64,000 nt of DNA, taken from contig NC_009634.1 of NCBI RefSeq assembly GCF_000017165.1, positions 1,596,552 through 1,660,551 on the forward strand, written 5' to 3'. Positions 62,673 to 64,000 of this stretch are shown here, piece by piece. The notes beneath the pieces are model-generated. The model did not search any database, was not told where the DNA came from, and saw only the letters and a list, made by a program, of their open reading frames with translations. Made by a program: the position numbers and the translations under genes. The stretch comes from Methanococcus vannielii SB. GTDB taxonomy: Archaea > AGJL01 > Methanococci > Methanococcales > Methanococcaceae. Numbering within the stretch: position 1 is the stretch's first letter; every line of letters starts with the position of its first letter.

Positions 62673-63413
62673 TTATTTTTCATCTTCAATTTTTTCTGCA
62701 TATATTCCTTTGATTATGATATCAAATACGCCAGTTTTTTTATTCGGTCTTAAATACGGGATCCCAATGATTCGGAAAATTCCGTTATATATCCCAGGTG
62801 AATTTTTTAATATTATTTCTTGTTCTATATTCGAAGTACTTTTTGATAAAAACTCTTTATTAATTGATATTAAGGTTAATTCTTGAAAATCTTCGTATTT
62901 AGATTCACTCTGCATAAGAAACATTTTTTGACTACATTTTGGACAAGTTCTTTCCAAACTGGTTTCAAAAGGATTTTCAATTTTAAATATGGCCGAGTTT
63001 CCACAAGTTGTACATGTCAATGCTAAATTTGTAATTCCAGAAACAATTTTCTTTGTACTTTTAATTTTTCCGTCAATTTCAATTAATTTTCCAACATGGC
63101 AGGTATTAATTTCGTGAATCTCTATTTTGGATAGTAATTCTTTAGGAATATTTTTTATACTGGCCGTTATATTTATTCTTTCACAGTTATAGTCCCAAAA
63201 TGCTTCATTGTAACATTTTTCAAGTAGGCAAATCCCTTCATCAGGGTAATTTATAATATATTCTAAAATGGCATTACCTAACGGAGATTTATGGAATAAA
63301 TCGTTTAAATCCATAGTAACTATGTTTTTTTCTTTTGTTAAGTTTTCAAAATGAAATTCTTTTAAATAACTGATAATTTCCGGTTCAAAATTTAAAGTTT
63401 GACTATTCCGCAC
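62673..63413 (-). CDS. Stand-alone MCM N-terminal domain protein (no AAA+ helicase)
   Basis: The 246 residues match the N-terminal domain of archaeal MCM from end to end. Domain A is helical (residues 10-85). Residues 100-128 (INTCHVGKLIEIDGKIKS) open the OB fold. A zinc ribbon follows with Cys134, Cys137, Cys157 and Cys160. The typical SKYEDFQELTLI (171-182) closes it, and GIFRIIGIPYL and FDIIIKGIYAE end the OB strands. There is no Walker motif and no helicase remnant downstream; the next gene is the KAP NTPase. The GTG at 63413 follows TGGTGAGAAT. A TATA-like TTAATATATAAAT on the minus strand near 63455 is its likely promoter. Confidence 0.85.
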   Translation of the reverse strand: MRNSQTLNFEPEIISYLKEFHFENLTKEKNIVTMDLNDLFHKSPLGNAILEYIINYPDEGICLLEKCYNEAFWDYNCERINITASIKNIPKELLSKIEIHEINTCHVGKLIEIDGKIKSTKKIVSGITNLALTCTTCGNSAIFKIENPFETSLERTCPKCSQKMFLMQSESKYEDFQELTLISINKEFLSKSTSNIEQEIILKNSPGIYNGIFRIIGIPYLRPNKKTGVFDIIIKGIYAEKIEDEK

Positions 63414-63542
63414 ATTCTCACCATAAAAATAATAGTTAAAATAGTGGCGATTTATATATTAATTATTATCTAAATTTAAAAAAGAGTAATTTCAATAAAA
63501 AATATTTTAAAATAGTTTATTTTGGGGTAGTTAAATGGTATT

Positions 63543-64000
63543 TTAATCAATATATCCCAACGCTACAAGATTTAATAATAAATTTTCAACTTCTTCTCCA
63601 CTATTTAATTGGATAAACGTATATTGGTAATATGGATAAGGTTCCGAGTTTGGGTACAATTCCCTACAAAATTCAATTCCTGATGGCATTTTTATATTGT
63701 ATTTTTTAATATCTTCATGACTGTATAATATATCTATAAATTCATTAATTCGAATACTTTCTTCCTTATAAATTGCGGTTTTTAAAACCCATTTTCCAGC
63801 ACTATCCTTAAAATATATCTTTTTCAGCTTTAGTGCCTCTATCATCCATTTTAATCGATTATCTTTAATAAATTTTAAATAATTTTTGTATTTGGTCTGA
63901 TCCGGTTTTTTCGGCATTTTTTCTATTTTTGAGTCGATTATATCTTTTAATTTTTCAAAATATTTGTTTTCTAAATTTTTAAATTCCTCACGGTACGAAA
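63543..64000 (-). CDS. Partial gene of unknown function, 5' end beyond the window
   Basis: The frame is open from the right window edge (64000) to the stop at 63543, at least 152 codons. An internal ATG at 63917 has no ribosome site, and the codons to its right read as a charged helix (EEFKNLENKYFEKLKDIIDS), so the gene very probably starts outside the window. The visible part is helical at first, then mixed, with the tail SEPYPYYQYTFIQLNSGEEV. No motif is recognised. It is on the same strand as the MCM-N/KAP pair, 129 bases before it, and may be part of the same locus. Confidence 0.65.
   Translation of the reverse strand, partial: SYREEFKNLENKYFEKLKDIIDSKIEKMPKKPDQTKYKNYLKFIKDNRLKWMIEALKLKKIYFKDSAGKWVLKTAIYKEESIRINEFIDILYSHEDIKKYNIKMPSGIEFCRELYPNSEPYPYYQYTFIQLNSGEEVENLLLNLVALGYID

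Noticed and set aside
62673-63413. Reading the MCM-N gene as a broken full-length MCM
   Set aside because: The gene has a proper start and stop, and the bases after it lead within 27 nt into the KAP gene. No remnant of an AAA+ MCM domain is visible in any frame.
53215-64000. Second attachment site copying the 3' end of tRNA-Ser
   Set aside because: I scanned by eye for the TCTCGGTCTCCGC end and found no second copy on either strand; the other boundary may lie outside the window.

Overview
The window is AT-rich archaeal DNA that reads as a chromosome segment of a Methanococcus, most likely M. maripaludis or a close relative. The reasons are the gene content (methanofuran enzyme MfnB, the WecB/WecC glycan-sugar pair, indolepyruvate oxidoreductase IorAB with an aryl-CoA ligase, a tungstate/molybdate ABC system), the GGTGAT/GGAGG ribosome binding sites 4-8 nt before starts, frequent TTG/GTG starts, and TATA promoters with oligo-T ends. 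Species assignment is from recognition, not a database search.

Region by region. 1-5.4 kb (minus): an MnmC-like methyltransferase cut by the window edge, an Nbp35/Mrp Fe-S carrier, wecB-wecC for ManNAc/ManNAcA sugar nucleotides, and a Na+/H+ antiporter. 5.6-18 kb (plus): mfnB, tRNA-Arg(GCG), an ORF interrupted by TGA, corA, the iorA-iorB-ligase-ACT operon for aryl acid use, a NikR-like regulator, and hcp with a ferredoxin-type partner. 18-26.4 kb (minus): a bacterial-type DNA repair block, uvrA, uvrC-uvrB and xseA-xseB. 26.5-36 kb: mixed household genes (MATE, aspartate dehydrogenase, a translation-factor-like protein without a working G domain, exported proteins, LysE, MsrB, Bax-inhibitor-like protein). 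36.5-39.9 kb (minus): an oxyanion ABC operon with a DUF364-like gene inside it. 40-45.4 kb: TetR regulator, RNase HI, an HgdB/double-cubane-type protein, YbjQ and membrane proteins.

45.4-48.5 kb is low in genes. It holds a candidate structured RNA with its own TATA box, a catalytic-domain-only integrase, an HTH protein, AT-rich repeats, and a long folded leader before a DEAD-box RNA helicase. 48.5-53 kb returns to chromosomal genes and ends at tRNA-Ser(GCT).

From the tRNA-Ser to the right end the content is accessory: a restriction-modification pair (putative PD-(D/E)XK nuclease and C5 methyltransferase), a full tyrosine integrase, a run of four plasmid-like genes including a possible replication protein, and a 640-base noncoding block dense in strong inverted repeats. 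The run then ends in a KAP-family P-loop NTPase placed directly after a gene for an MCM N-terminal domain without any helicase domain. That KAP + MCM-N pair is the most unusual thing here: the DNA-binding half of a replicative helicase next to a different ATPase, inside a mobile and defence-like island.

Other points worth attention are two candidate noncoding RNAs (40.15 kb and 45.5 kb), the helicase leader, tandem operator-like repeats before uvrA and tetR, and a NikR homologue that has lost its nickel ligands.
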